Shown here: positions 52,106 through 60,000 of the stretch, piece after piece | Layout of the letters: every line of letters begins with the position of its first letter | Position numbering within the stretch: position 1 is the stretch's first letter | From: DT-110 sp030148525 | GTDB taxonomy: Bacteria; Bacteroidota; Bacteroidia; Chitinophagales; Saprospiraceae | Direction of reading: 5' to 3' | Length of the DNA stretch: 64,000 nucleotides | Assembly (NCBI GenBank): GCA_965227445.1 | Contig: OZ245751.1 | Coordinates: forward strand, 2,108,001-2,172,000 | Position numbers and translations under genes: made by a program | The notes under the pieces: model-generated | Database searches by the model: none | Told to the model about the DNA's origin: nothing | Seen by the model: the letters and a program-made list of their open reading frames with translations, nothing else

Positions 52106-52317
52106 TTGCTGATATACCGCTTCCTAAAAGGTTTGGGCTTGGCCCAATCTTTTCACGCGTGTATAGCAGCATATCAGAACCTGACTTCGCGCTTATTAGA
52201 GGTGGTTAATGCTTTAATCCAAATACCCTATACCTACTACCAAATACCGGGAGGTTTGGCATCGGCTATTGCCCCCTTTTAATAATAATTTAGGCCCAAC
52301 CGATCAGTTAAATCAAC

Positions 52318-52364
52318 TATATTTGCGGCCGCCCCGGGTATTTCGGGGTGGCCGTATTTTTGTC
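52318..52364 (+). promoter_or_regulatory. ctlX promoter box followed by a terminator-like leader hairpin
   Basis: TATATTTG (52318-52325) matches TAnnTTTG. Immediately after it GGCCGCCCCG pairs with CGGGGTGGCC around TATTT (52328-52352) and is followed by GTATTTTTG. A transcript starting near 52332 would begin in this hairpin. It may be an attenuator of ctlX or a terminator for read-through from upstream. Confidence 0.5.
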
Positions 52365-52377
52365 AAAACACAATTGC

Positions 52378-53304
52378 GTGCAACAGATTACTGATACCAT
52401 TTTGATGGTCCGTCCGGCAAATTTCGGGTACAATGACGAAACGGCGGAAAACAACGCCTTTCAATCAAATGTCGACGCTCTGCCCGTCGACGAAATCAAA
52501 CAACGAGCCCGGGAAGAGTTCGACGTCTTCGTGCACGAATTGCGCGAAGCCGGTATCGATGTTATCGTCGTCGAGGATACGCCCGATCCCCTCAAGACGG
52601 ATGCGGTTTTCCCGAATAATTGGATCAGCTTTCACGAGGAAGGTACGATCGTGACCTACCCCATGTTTGCTCCCCGGCGTCGGCAGGAGCGACGCGAGGA
52701 TGTAGTTCGGGACTTATCAGCTCGCTTTGGCTATACCGACCATTTTCGAATGGAAGAGTCGGAGGAAGACGAGGTCTTTCTGGAAGGCACCGGCAGTATG
52801 ATCCTCGATCGCATTAATCGCATTGCCTACGCCTGCCTGAGTGTGCGCACCAATGAAGAGTTGTTGAAGGCTTTCGCCAAAAAAATGAACTACGAGGTGG
52901 TGGCTTTCAATGCTTTGGATATGCAGGGTGATCCCATCTACCACACTAATGTGATGATGGCCCTGGGAGAAACCTTTGTGATTATCTGCCTCGATACGGT
53001 CCGCGATGATGAGGAACGGCAGCAACTCCTCAATACCTTTGATCGCACCAATAAACAGGTCATCGGCATCAGCCTGGAGCAAATGATGGCCTTCGCGGGC
53101 AATGCCCTGCAAGTAAAAAACAAAAAGGGCGACACCTTCCTGGTGATGTCCGAGCAAGCTTATGGCTCCCTCAGCCCCAATCAGCGGGAAGACATTGAAT
53201 CACATACGGGCATTCTCTTCAGCCCCCTTAAAGTCATTGAAAAGTACGGGGGCGGCTCGGCCAGGTGCATGATGGCGGAGGTGTTTAAGCCGGGTAATTC
53301 ATGA
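52378..53304 (+). CDS. ctlX: CtlX-type amidinohydrolase (citrulline utilisation hydrolase)
   Basis: The 308-residue enzyme belongs to the arginine-deiminase superfamily, which attacks guanidino or ureido groups with a Cys nucleophile. It opens with QQITDTILMVRPANFGYNDE, has TDAVFPNNWISFHEEGTIV, then YPMFAPRRRQERR, the catalytic His in YHTNVMMALGE near 205, and the Cys in GGGSARCMMAE near 297. GTG 52378 is chosen because homologues begin just before TILMxRP; the upstream GTG 52348 lies inside the leader hairpin. Citrulline as substrate is known for the family only. Confidence 0.88.
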   Translation: MQQITDTILMVRPANFGYNDETAENNAFQSNVDALPVDEIKQRAREEFDVFVHELREAGIDVIVVEDTPDPLKTDAVFPNNWISFHEEGTIVTYPMFAPRRRQERREDVVRDLSARFGYTDHFRMEESEEDEVFLEGTGSMILDRINRIAYACLSVRTNEELLKAFAKKMNYEVVAFNALDMQGDPIYHTNVMMALGETFVIICLDTVRDDEERQQLLNTFDRTNKQVIGISLEQMMAFAGNALQVKNKKGDTFLVMSEQAYGSLSPNQREDIESHTGILFSPLKVIEKYGGGSARCMMAEVFKPGNS

Positions 53305-53392
53305 TTAGTAATTTTTAGTTTTTGATTCTTAATTTTTAATTAGGCGGATGTCCAAGTAATTAAAAATTAAAAATTACTCATTAAAAATTATA
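53305..53392. repeat. A/T word repeat between ctlX and the TauD-like gene
   Basis: TTAGTAATTTTTAGTTTTTG and more copies run from the ctlX stop; after 53350 the complementary TTAAAAATTAAAAATTA follows, so both arms can pair. It fills the whole gap. Confidence 0.8.
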
Positions 53393-53394
53393 AA

Positions 53395-54435
53395 ATGACG
53401 ATACCGCCTCTCCGGAAAGGAGAAACTTGCTGGCACGGCCCTGACCAGGCTCAGCGTACCGACGAATGGATATGGCAACTAACCCCCACCGAAATAAGGG
53501 AATTGGAGGAGGCTACAGCATCGGTCCTCCAGGCAGGGACACCAGTGAGTGGGCTGACGGGCAATGATTTTCCGTTGCCGACCCTGGGGCCCCGGTTGAA
53601 AAAGCTGCAACAAGAATTGATCGCTGGTCGCGGGTTTGGCCTGTTGCGAGGTTTGCCGGTACAACATTATTCGGAGCGGGAAGCAGCCACCTTATTCTAT
53701 GGTTTAGGCACCCACCTGGGAAACGCCCGTTCGCAGAATGCGCAGGGACACATGTTGGGACACGTGCGCAACCTGGGCGTGGATAGCAGCGACCCCAATG
53801 TGCGCATCTACCAGACTAAAGAACGGCAAACGTTCCATACGGATTCCTCCGATGTGGTCGGCTTACTTTGTCTGCAACCCGCCAAAGAAGGCGGTCAGTC
53901 TCTACTGGTGAGTGCCGATACCGTGTTCAATGAAATGCACCGCCAGCGTCCCGATCTGCTGGAACTGTTACTGCAACCCATCGCCACCGACCGGAGGGGC
54001 GAGGTGCCGGAACGCATGGAGCCTTTCCTGAGGATCCCGGTATTCAGTTATTACGATGGTAAGGTGACCATCTTCTATCAGCGACAGTACATCGAATCTG
54101 CCCAGCGATTCCCCGAAGCACCCCGCCTGACCGATCGCCACTATGAAGCCCTGGATCTGTTCGATGCCATCTGCAATGATCCTGACGTTCACCTGACCAT
54201 GATGCTGGAAAAAGGCGATATGCAATTCGTCTATAACCACGCCATGCTCCACGACCGTACCGGCTTCATAGACTGGCCGGAACCGGAACGCCGCCGGCAT
54301 CTCCTTCGTCTTTGGTTGTCCGTTCCCGGTGACCGGCCCTTACCCGAGGTGTTTGCCACCCGCTTCGGCTCGGTGGAAATCGGGAACCGGGGAGGGATTG
54401 TGGTGCCGGGATCGAAGCAGCATATTCCGATTTAG
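53395..54435 (+). CDS. TauD/TfdA-family Fe(II)/2-oxoglutarate oxygenase
   Basis: The 346-residue enzyme has the double-stranded beta-helix ligands FHTDSSDVVGLLCL near 143 (HxD) and the distal His in NHAMLHDRTGFIDW near 285, with Arg in RRRHLLRLWLS for 2-oxoglutarate binding. The N-terminal GFGLLRGLPVQHYSEREAA is typical of the TauD/gamma-butyrobetaine group. Substrate unknown. A/T repeats flank it on both sides, so its promoter is not obvious. Confidence 0.9.
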   Translation: MTIPPLRKGETCWHGPDQAQRTDEWIWQLTPTEIRELEEATASVLQAGTPVSGLTGNDFPLPTLGPRLKKLQQELIAGRGFGLLRGLPVQHYSEREAATLFYGLGTHLGNARSQNAQGHMLGHVRNLGVDSSDPNVRIYQTKERQTFHTDSSDVVGLLCLQPAKEGGQSLLVSADTVFNEMHRQRPDLLELLLQPIATDRRGEVPERMEPFLRIPVFSYYDGKVTIFYQRQYIESAQRFPEAPRLTDRHYEALDLFDAICNDPDVHLTMMLEKGDMQFVYNHAMLHDRTGFIDWPEPERRRHLLRLWLSVPGDRPLPEVFATRFGSVEIGNRGGIVVPGSKQHIPI

Positions 54436-54598
54436 AGTATAATTTTTAATTTTTAGTTTTTAATTTTTAATTAAAGGGTTGTTTTTCAGGTATTTAAGTG
54501 CATTTTTTAAATCTCCAAATCTCCAAATCTCCAAATCTCCAAATCTCCAAATCTCCAAATCTCCAAATCTCCAAATCTCCAAATCCCCAAATCCCCTT
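54436..54598. repeat. A/T words followed by an (AAATCTCC)n tandem array
   Basis: TAATTTTTAATTTTTAG words follow the oxygenase stop codon to about 54474. From 54508 to 54595 eleven units of the 8-mer AAATCTCC (the last ones AAATCCCC) are repeated without interruption. No gene is seen before 54642. Confidence 0.9.
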
Positions 54599-54641
54599 TT
54601 AGGGTTCTTCATACAACGGAAAGTCCCATTTCAAGCTGTCG

Positions 54642-55880
54642 TCATTCAACCGAAGTCCCGTCCTTCGAAAACCGATCGACTTTCAACAACTGATTCCGCT
54701 CATCATACACATACACGTACACCGCCGCCCCGTTATCCGACCGGTTGACCTTTTGACCATCCGTATCCACGAAGGTGATGGTCGATAGCAGGCCCTGGTC
54801 GTTGTAGGTACGGTCCATCTGGTGATAGCCCCCTTTGCGAAGTACGGGTTTTCGGTTGGCATCGAAGAAAGCGATGGATTGCAGAAAACGACCGTTGCGG
54901 TCCCAGGTATAGTCGGCCAGGGCGTAGCCCAATCGTTCGTTGATGGTGAGGTCGCCTTCGGGGGTTTCAAACCAGGTGGCATCGTAGTTGCCGTATTGGT
55001 CGTAGGTACGACGCCCCACCCAGAAGCCGTAGTTGCCCTGGATATGATTTCCGTGCCGGTCTAGGTAGTGCAGGGATGTTTCGTATCCGTATTTGTCGGG
55101 GATATTTAGGCCTTCGGCTACGCCGGGCCCGTTCCCTTCTTTGAGGTTGAAGTCGGCATCCAACACCCGCCAGCCGTACCAGCGTCCGTCGGCGTCGAAT
55201 TGCAGGCGGTCCTGAGCGACGCCCGTTTCGTTGTTGAGGAGTCGGCCGTCGGCATCGATGTTTTGCATCAGCGCCAGCAGGCCATTGGGCTCGTAACGCA
55301 GGCGAATGCGCTGGAAAGGGAAACCCGTGCGGATGGTGCGCGGCGTTCCGTCGAGGCCGAAGCGATCCTCTACAATGGCACCGTCTACTTCCACCGACCA
55401 TTCGTAGCGGGCAATGCTCCAGCGATTCTCGATCAGCTCGCCGTCTTTATTTTCTATGCGCAGCCCGGCGCGTCGTCCGCGCTCGTCGAGGGTATAGACC
55501 TCCCGGAAGGTGCTATCCGGCAGGCTGATGGGATGCTGGAAGCGATCGTAATAGGTGTAGATCTCTTTTTCCGGTTCGTAGGCAATCTGCAGGATAGACG
55601 ACCGCATAAAGTAGTTGGCGGTATGGTTGGGGGCGTCGCGGTAGTTGCGGTGCCAAAACGACACACTGGTAAGGCGTTGCTGATCGTCGTAGGTGAAGCG
55701 GTAGTGCTTGCGCAAAAGGGCTTCCTCCTGCGTGAGCGGCACGATGCCCTGCCAGGCCGGGTAGGGGGATTCGCGCAGGGCTACGGAGGCGAAATAGCGA
55801 GTCTGGCATTGGGAGGACTCCTGCGCATTTGAGATAAAACAAGTCATCAAAAGTAGACATGTAAGAAGTCGGGTGATCAT
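54642..55880 (-). CDS. Secreted protein with YD/RHS-like short repeats, unknown function
   Basis: The 412-residue protein has a signal peptide (ITRLLTCLLLMTCFISNAQ) and many short segments of the type YDxxGN or FDADGRW, for example QFDADGRWYGWRVLDADFN near 230 and TYDQYGNYDATWFETPEGD near 300. Similar repeats occur in RHS/YwqK-type proteins and in N-terminal parts of Saprospiria protease-like proteins, but I cannot assign a family. The start ATG 55880 is chosen for the signal peptide. It probably acts outside the inner membrane. Confidence 0.7.
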   Translation of the reverse strand: MITRLLTCLLLMTCFISNAQESSQCQTRYFASVALRESPYPAWQGIVPLTQEEALLRKHYRFTYDDQQRLTSVSFWHRNYRDAPNHTANYFMRSSILQIAYEPEKEIYTYYDRFQHPISLPDSTFREVYTLDERGRRAGLRIENKDGELIENRWSIARYEWSVEVDGAIVEDRFGLDGTPRTIRTGFPFQRIRLRYEPNGLLALMQNIDADGRLLNNETGVAQDRLQFDADGRWYGWRVLDADFNLKEGNGPGVAEGLNIPDKYGYETSLHYLDRHGNHIQGNYGFWVGRRTYDQYGNYDATWFETPEGDLTINERLGYALADYTWDRNGRFLQSIAFFDANRKPVLRKGGYHQMDRTYNDQGLLSTITFVDTDGQKVNRSDNGAAVYVYVYDERNQLLKVDRFSKDGTSVE

Positions 55881-56044
55881 GCGGGGTACGGATTTGATTC
55901 GGCAGCCAAGGTGGGGGCTTTCGCCCAAAAAAACGAGCAAATCCGCGGGGTGGCCGTGTCCTTTTATAAATTGGCACGAGCTTGTTTGGCGTGAAGTTGG
56001 GCTTACATGACGTATAAAATGCTGAAAAAAATGCCCAACCTCCC

Positions 56045-56118
56045 GGTATAGGGTAGTAGGTATATGGTATTTGGAATAAAGCAAATCTTACTACCTACTA
56101 CCCAATACCAGATACAAA
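56045..56118. repeat. Inverted GGTAGTAGGTAT / CTACTACCCAATACC words
   Basis: GGTATAGGGTAGTAGGTATA (56046) is mirrored by TACTACCTACTACCCAATAC (56091). The same word pair occurs at 22077-22143 and single copies at about 49828 and 52224. The stretch 55881-56194 contains no supported gene. Confidence 0.75.
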
Positions 56119-56194
56119 GTGAGGTTTTGACGCTCCCTCATTTAACAAACGGAACGACCCTCTCCGCCCGCAAGGAGCCTGGAAGGCAAGAACC

Positions 56195-57286
56195 TCAACT
56201 TTGTTTGTAGGCAGCAGGCGAAGTACCGGTCACTTTTTTGAAGGCCCGGTAAAAGGCCGTCTTGGAGCGAAAGCCCGCCCGCTGACCGATCGCTTCGATG
56301 GTATACGGATCATTGGCGGGATCACGAAGCAAGCGCCGGGCTTCTTCCACCCGGTATTGATTCAGGAATTCCGCAAATCCCATGCCGGTGGAACGATTGA
56401 TGGCCTGCGAGAGGTAGCTGCTGTTGGTGCCCAGCTCCTGCGCCAGGGTCCCCTGCCGCAGATCGGGATTGCGGTAGCTCTGCTCGTCTTGCAGTTTTTG
56501 CCGTAAGGCAGTGATTAAAACACCCATCTGATCAGTAGACAGGGTAGTGGCGGGAGTTGGTTTTTCTTCCTGCTTTCGCAAAAAGAAGAAGGACATGAGG
56601 GCGATCAAAACCGCCATCCAAACAATGCGAACCGCGAATTCGATGAAGGAATGTCCGGTCCAGGCATAGAGCCCGAGGCTAAGCAGGTATTCCAGACTCA
56701 CGTACCCGATCATGCACCACACGATCAGGCGCAGCAGACGCAGGGACGGCCGGGACCCCTGCCGGTACAGCCGGTATTGCCCGATGCCCAGGTAAACCAG
56801 GGGCAGAACCAGGCGGACCAGCAGCAAACGCGGATTGCGCCAGAAGTGAGTCGGTCCCGGACGCGTATCGGCATAATACTGATCGATCAGTATCCTTTTT
56901 TCCGAAAGGGAAAAACCCAAAAAAGAGGGTGCCCAAAAAGCCGCGTCGATCAGGATCGGAACTGCCAGTAACAACCACCAGCGGGGGAGTGGGCGATCCG
57001 GGGTGGTAACCACCAGCAGGAGCACAAACACCAGTGTCCACAGTGTGAGGATACCCTGACCGTCCAGCTTCATCCACCACGGAAACCGGTAGATCAAACG
57101 GGCGTGCAGGAGCACGTCGACCCAAAGTTGCCCGGCCGCCACTGCGAGGAGGCCCAACAACACCAAAGACAGCGGCTGCCACCGATCGGGCCGACTCAGC
57201 ACATACAAGCCGAAAAACAGGCTCAACCCCATTCCGGCGAAGGATAGGGCGACGGGGATATCGATGATAATACTGCTTTCATTCAT
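56195..57286 (-). CDS. AraC-family regulator with seven-helix membrane sensor
   Basis: The 363-residue protein has about seven membrane helices in its first 230 residues (ALSFAGMGLSLFFGLYVLSR, FVLLLVVTTPDRPLPRWWLL, IVWMAVLIALMSFFFLRKQE), and a C-terminal AraC DNA-binding domain: LAQELGTNSSYLSQAINRST near 282 and IEAIGQRAGFRSKTAFYRAF near 333, then FKKVTGTSPAAYK. It is a membrane-bound one-component regulator. No target is clear; the genes on both sides face other ways. Confidence 0.9.
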   Translation of the reverse strand: MNESSIIIDIPVALSFAGMGLSLFFGLYVLSRPDRWQPLSLVLLGLLAVAAGQLWVDVLLHARLIYRFPWWMKLDGQGILTLWTLVFVLLLVVTTPDRPLPRWWLLLAVPILIDAAFWAPSFLGFSLSEKRILIDQYYADTRPGPTHFWRNPRLLLVRLVLPLVYLGIGQYRLYRQGSRPSLRLLRLIVWCMIGYVSLEYLLSLGLYAWTGHSFIEFAVRIVWMAVLIALMSFFFLRKQEEKPTPATTLSTDQMGVLITALRQKLQDEQSYRNPDLRQGTLAQELGTNSSYLSQAINRSTGMGFAEFLNQYRVEEARRLLRDPANDPYTIEAIGQRAGFRSKTAFYRAFKKVTGTSPAAYKQS

Positions 57287-57304
57287 TTGGGCAGCGGGCT
57301 TGGG

Positions 57305-57483
57305 TATTCAATGTTTAATGAATAGTTTTTAATTTTTAATTGGATTAGGCTGGTATCTATCGATTTCGAGGCTGGCTTGGATTCGAATACCACTTCGACG
57401 TCGGCATAGTACTGATTGGTTGCACGGATGTTTGTCCATTTACCAGTATAGACCCTTAATTAAACATTAAACATTAAACATTC
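57305..57483. repeat. A/T word repeats flanking a short unique stretch
   Basis: ATGTTTAATGAATAGTTTTTAA (in pieces) at 57310-57340 and its complement TTAATTAAACATTAAACAT at 57456-57482 frame about 115 bases of ordinary sequence. The gap 57287-57558 holds no supported gene. Confidence 0.7.
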
Positions 57484-57558
57484 CTCATTGTATCGACGGG
57501 TTTAAAAGACAATCTTCTTTTTGGAATATGTATTTTGACCTGCAAAGAATTGTCAACC

Positions 57559-58233
57559 ATGCTCATCCAAACCACCACCCCCAACATTGCCCGTACGCTC
57601 GACTTCTACGATCGACTCAGTTTCACCCGCATCGGCGATAACCTGCTGACCGACGGGCAGGCCGTGATCCGCATCAATACCGCCCATACGGCCCGTAACG
57701 GATTGGTCTTTTTCCGGGAATCCTGGGATGACTTTCTGGAGGAGCTGACCTATCCGCATACCACGCTGAAGGATTCCGATACCGTACTGGTCTCCGGACC
57801 CGACGGAGTGCGCATTTTTCTGGAAACAGGGGAGGAGCCGGTCATCACCCACCAGGACGTGATCATGCCCTCCCTGGCGGGTGCCTACGCCGGCATTAGC
57901 CTGGAATCGGTGGATATGCAGCGGGCCAACGCCTTTTACGAATCACTCGGCTTCACCCACGACCAGGGAAGTCCCGACAAAGGGTGGGTGAGCCTGCTCA
58001 ACGACGACCGGCAGGGCATCAGCATCATGGGCATGGATAGTTGTCCGCACCAGTTCTTCCAACCGGGACTGACCTATTTCAACAGTGGTAAGAATCAGGC
58101 CCACATCACCCGCATTCGCGAGGCGGGTGTGCCCATCCACGAAGAGGTCACCGTCTTCAACAATAAAGGCGAGGTGGATAACATTATTCTGGTGGACCCG
58201 GGCGGGCTGGGGTTCTTTGTGTTTAATGATTAA
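57559..58233 (+). CDS. VOC/glyoxalase-like protein
   Basis: The 224-residue protein contains two vicinal-oxygen-chelate modules: IQTTTPNIARTLDFYDRLSF at the N-terminus and AGISLESVDMQRANAFYESL near 117, then DPGGLGFFVFND at the end. The first module lacks a clear metal His, and the second keeps few candidates (HQFFQPG, QAHITRI), so catalytic activity is uncertain. The start ATG 57559 begins the fold. The stop TAA lies in a GATTAATGTTTAG word that starts an A/T repeat. Confidence 0.8.
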   Translation: MLIQTTTPNIARTLDFYDRLSFTRIGDNLLTDGQAVIRINTAHTARNGLVFFRESWDDFLEELTYPHTTLKDSDTVLVSGPDGVRIFLETGEEPVITHQDVIMPSLAGAYAGISLESVDMQRANAFYESLGFTHDQGSPDKGWVSLLNDDRQGISIMGMDSCPHQFFQPGLTYFNSGKNQAHITRIREAGVPIHEEVTVFNNKGEVDNIILVDPGGLGFFVFND

Positions 58234-58290
58234 TGTTTAGTGTTTAATTTTTAATTCAATTAAAAACTAAGCATTAAACATTAAAAATTC
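58231..58290. repeat. A/T word repeat starting at the VOC stop codon
   Basis: From the stop codon on, TAATGTTTAGTGTTTAATTT and further copies are mirrored by ATTAAAAACTAAGCATTAAA. It can form a long A/U hairpin directly after the gene. Confidence 0.8.
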
Positions 58291-58329
58291 CAAAACGTAC
58301 CTTTACCGTTGATTCAGAAACAAACCTCC

Positions 58330-59787
58330 ATGCGAACCAAACTTTTAGCCCTTCTCCTCATACTTGTCGGGTTTGGATTACACGCCGAGAAAACCACCAT
58401 TGAACTGACCGTACTGGCGGAAGAGCCGCTGGCTGCCACCTTTACACCCACGTTAAATGGATTCAATTTTGCGGGAGCAGCGCAGAAGGTGACCGTGAAT
58501 CCCGGACGAAAACTGAGCTTCTCCTTTGACAGTGAGCGGCCCGGTTTGAGCTATATTTCTTTTGAACACTGGGCATTTCCGGGTACGGGCGGTGATATCG
58601 TGGTATATACCGAGCCGGGAGATGCGGTGCAGATATCCTTTTCCAAATCGGATCCGACGGGGACGCTTCGGATCACGGGGAGTCAGCGGGCCGTGAATCA
58701 ACATCTGGCAAAGACTAAGCGTCCGGTCGTGACGCAGACGTATATGGAAAACTTCTGGCTGGATGAACCCAATGCCGCTATTCTGGGCCGTCAGTTGGAG
58801 ATATCCATGAAGAAGGAGTGGGTCAACCTCTTTTCGGGTCCGCTGAAAAAGCACCCGGCTTTCCCGTATCTCGAGGCCGAATCCTTCTGGTGGCACATGC
58901 GCATTCTGCACGATCTGGCGACCAACCACATGGCCAAACACGATAGCCGCTTACCGGAGTGGGAATCAGTCTTCCTGACGGTGGCCGGACGGGAGCCCGA
59001 AGTGCCTTACTCCCGCGCCACCCAGTGGTTTTCGGAAGCCATGTATTCCCTGGTACAGGGTTACCGGCGGGACTGGTATAAAATGGCGAACGGGTTACCG
59101 ATGGATACCACGGTGGCGGTGGAGCCGGTCGTAGCCACCCTCGATTACGAACATTGGCAACAGGCGGCCCTCGAAAAATACCTGAGCGAAGCCATAGGCG
59201 AGGAGCCTTACGCGAAGGTAGCCCCCTTATATCAGCGCTTAGTCGCCCGGCATCCACGCTCGCCGGCCCTACCGTACCTGCGTCAGCGCATGGAACCGCT
59301 GATCGCTTTCGAGCGCTACTACGATCCTGCGGACTCCTCGTCCATCTACCAGCCGCAACCGGCCGATTGGCAGGAGTTGGCTGATTCCCTGGCGGGAAAA
59401 GTTGTCTATCTGTATGCCTGGCGCAGCGATAAGACTCAGTGTCTTTCCTGTCGTGAACAGATGGATGCGCTCTGGGCCCTGCAGCGGCAGTTTCCGGATG
59501 ACTTTGTGGTCTTAATGCTCTCTCTGGATGAACCCGATGATGGGGCGCGCTGGCACCGGGAGTTCTACTTTCGGGAATGGTCCCGGGCAGATCACCTCCT
59601 GGTACGCGGTGCTCTGCGCCAGGATGTATTGAATCGTCTGGGGTCGGCTAAGGAGCTGCCCCGTGCCCTCATTCTGGGCCGGGACGGTGAACTGATCACC
59701 AATGCCGGTCCCTTGCCCATCGATCCGGCGGCCTGGACCAGCTATATGAAGGTTTTATTGCAAAATCCGGAGTCTCCCGGCAACTAG
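58330..59787 (+). CDS. Exported thioredoxin-fold (TlpA-like) protein
   Basis: The 485-residue protein has a signal peptide (RTKLLALLLILVGFGLHA), a beta-rich DUF4369-like N-terminal domain (to about 120), a helical middle and a C-terminal thioredoxin-like fold beginning at GKVVYLYAWRSDKTQCLSC near 365. The redox pair is CLSC, in a place equivalent to CxxC of TlpA/ResA proteins. It probably acts in periplasmic thiol chemistry. The start ATG 58330 is chosen for the signal peptide. Confidence 0.8.
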   Translation: MRTKLLALLLILVGFGLHAEKTTIELTVLAEEPLAATFTPTLNGFNFAGAAQKVTVNPGRKLSFSFDSERPGLSYISFEHWAFPGTGGDIVVYTEPGDAVQISFSKSDPTGTLRITGSQRAVNQHLAKTKRPVVTQTYMENFWLDEPNAAILGRQLEISMKKEWVNLFSGPLKKHPAFPYLEAESFWWHMRILHDLATNHMAKHDSRLPEWESVFLTVAGREPEVPYSRATQWFSEAMYSLVQGYRRDWYKMANGLPMDTTVAVEPVVATLDYEHWQQAALEKYLSEAIGEEPYAKVAPLYQRLVARHPRSPALPYLRQRMEPLIAFERYYDPADSSSIYQPQPADWQELADSLAGKVVYLYAWRSDKTQCLSCREQMDALWALQRQFPDDFVVLMLSLDEPDDGARWHREFYFREWSRADHLLVRGALRQDVLNRLGSAKELPRALILGRDGELITNAGPLPIDPAAWTSYMKVLLQNPESPGN

Positions 59788-59812
59788 GTTCCCGGCCAAC
59801 TGTTGGCATGGT

Positions 59813-59959
59813 ATGCAAGAGACGGTTCACAATTTTCGGGTAACCGGGGTGTTTGACCCTTTTGATGTGGCCTTTGGCGTTTTGGGGTGCGGGCTGGCGT
59901 ATTGGATGTACGTGCGGATATTCCGGCCGTTGGCAACGGTGTCGAAGTCGAATTTTTAA
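59813..59959 (+). pseudogene. Short membrane-protein fragment, probable gene remnant
   Basis: An ATG at 59813 opens 48 codons that read MQETVHNFRVTGVFDPFDV, then AFGVLGCGLAYWMYVRIF and a short tail. It looks like the end of a membrane protein, and the same frame stays open about 30 bases upstream with residues that also look natural (FPANCWHG). Stop TAA is at the start of an A/T repeat. I suspect the 3' remnant of a larger gene replaced on its 5' side; a genuine small protein is possible. Confidence 0.3.
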
Positions 59960-60000
59960 TTATTAATTTTTGATTTTTAATTATTCGTTTTTTCATTTTC

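Noticed and set aside
52007..52282. Open frame with an Arg-Leu repeat tail
   Set aside because: It is a frame-shifted reading of the end of the M1 peptidase gene and the GAGGTT hexamer array.
57640..57700. Frameshift in the VOC gene
   Set aside because: The frame is continuous and both domain halves are in the same frame; the first module is only weakly conserved.
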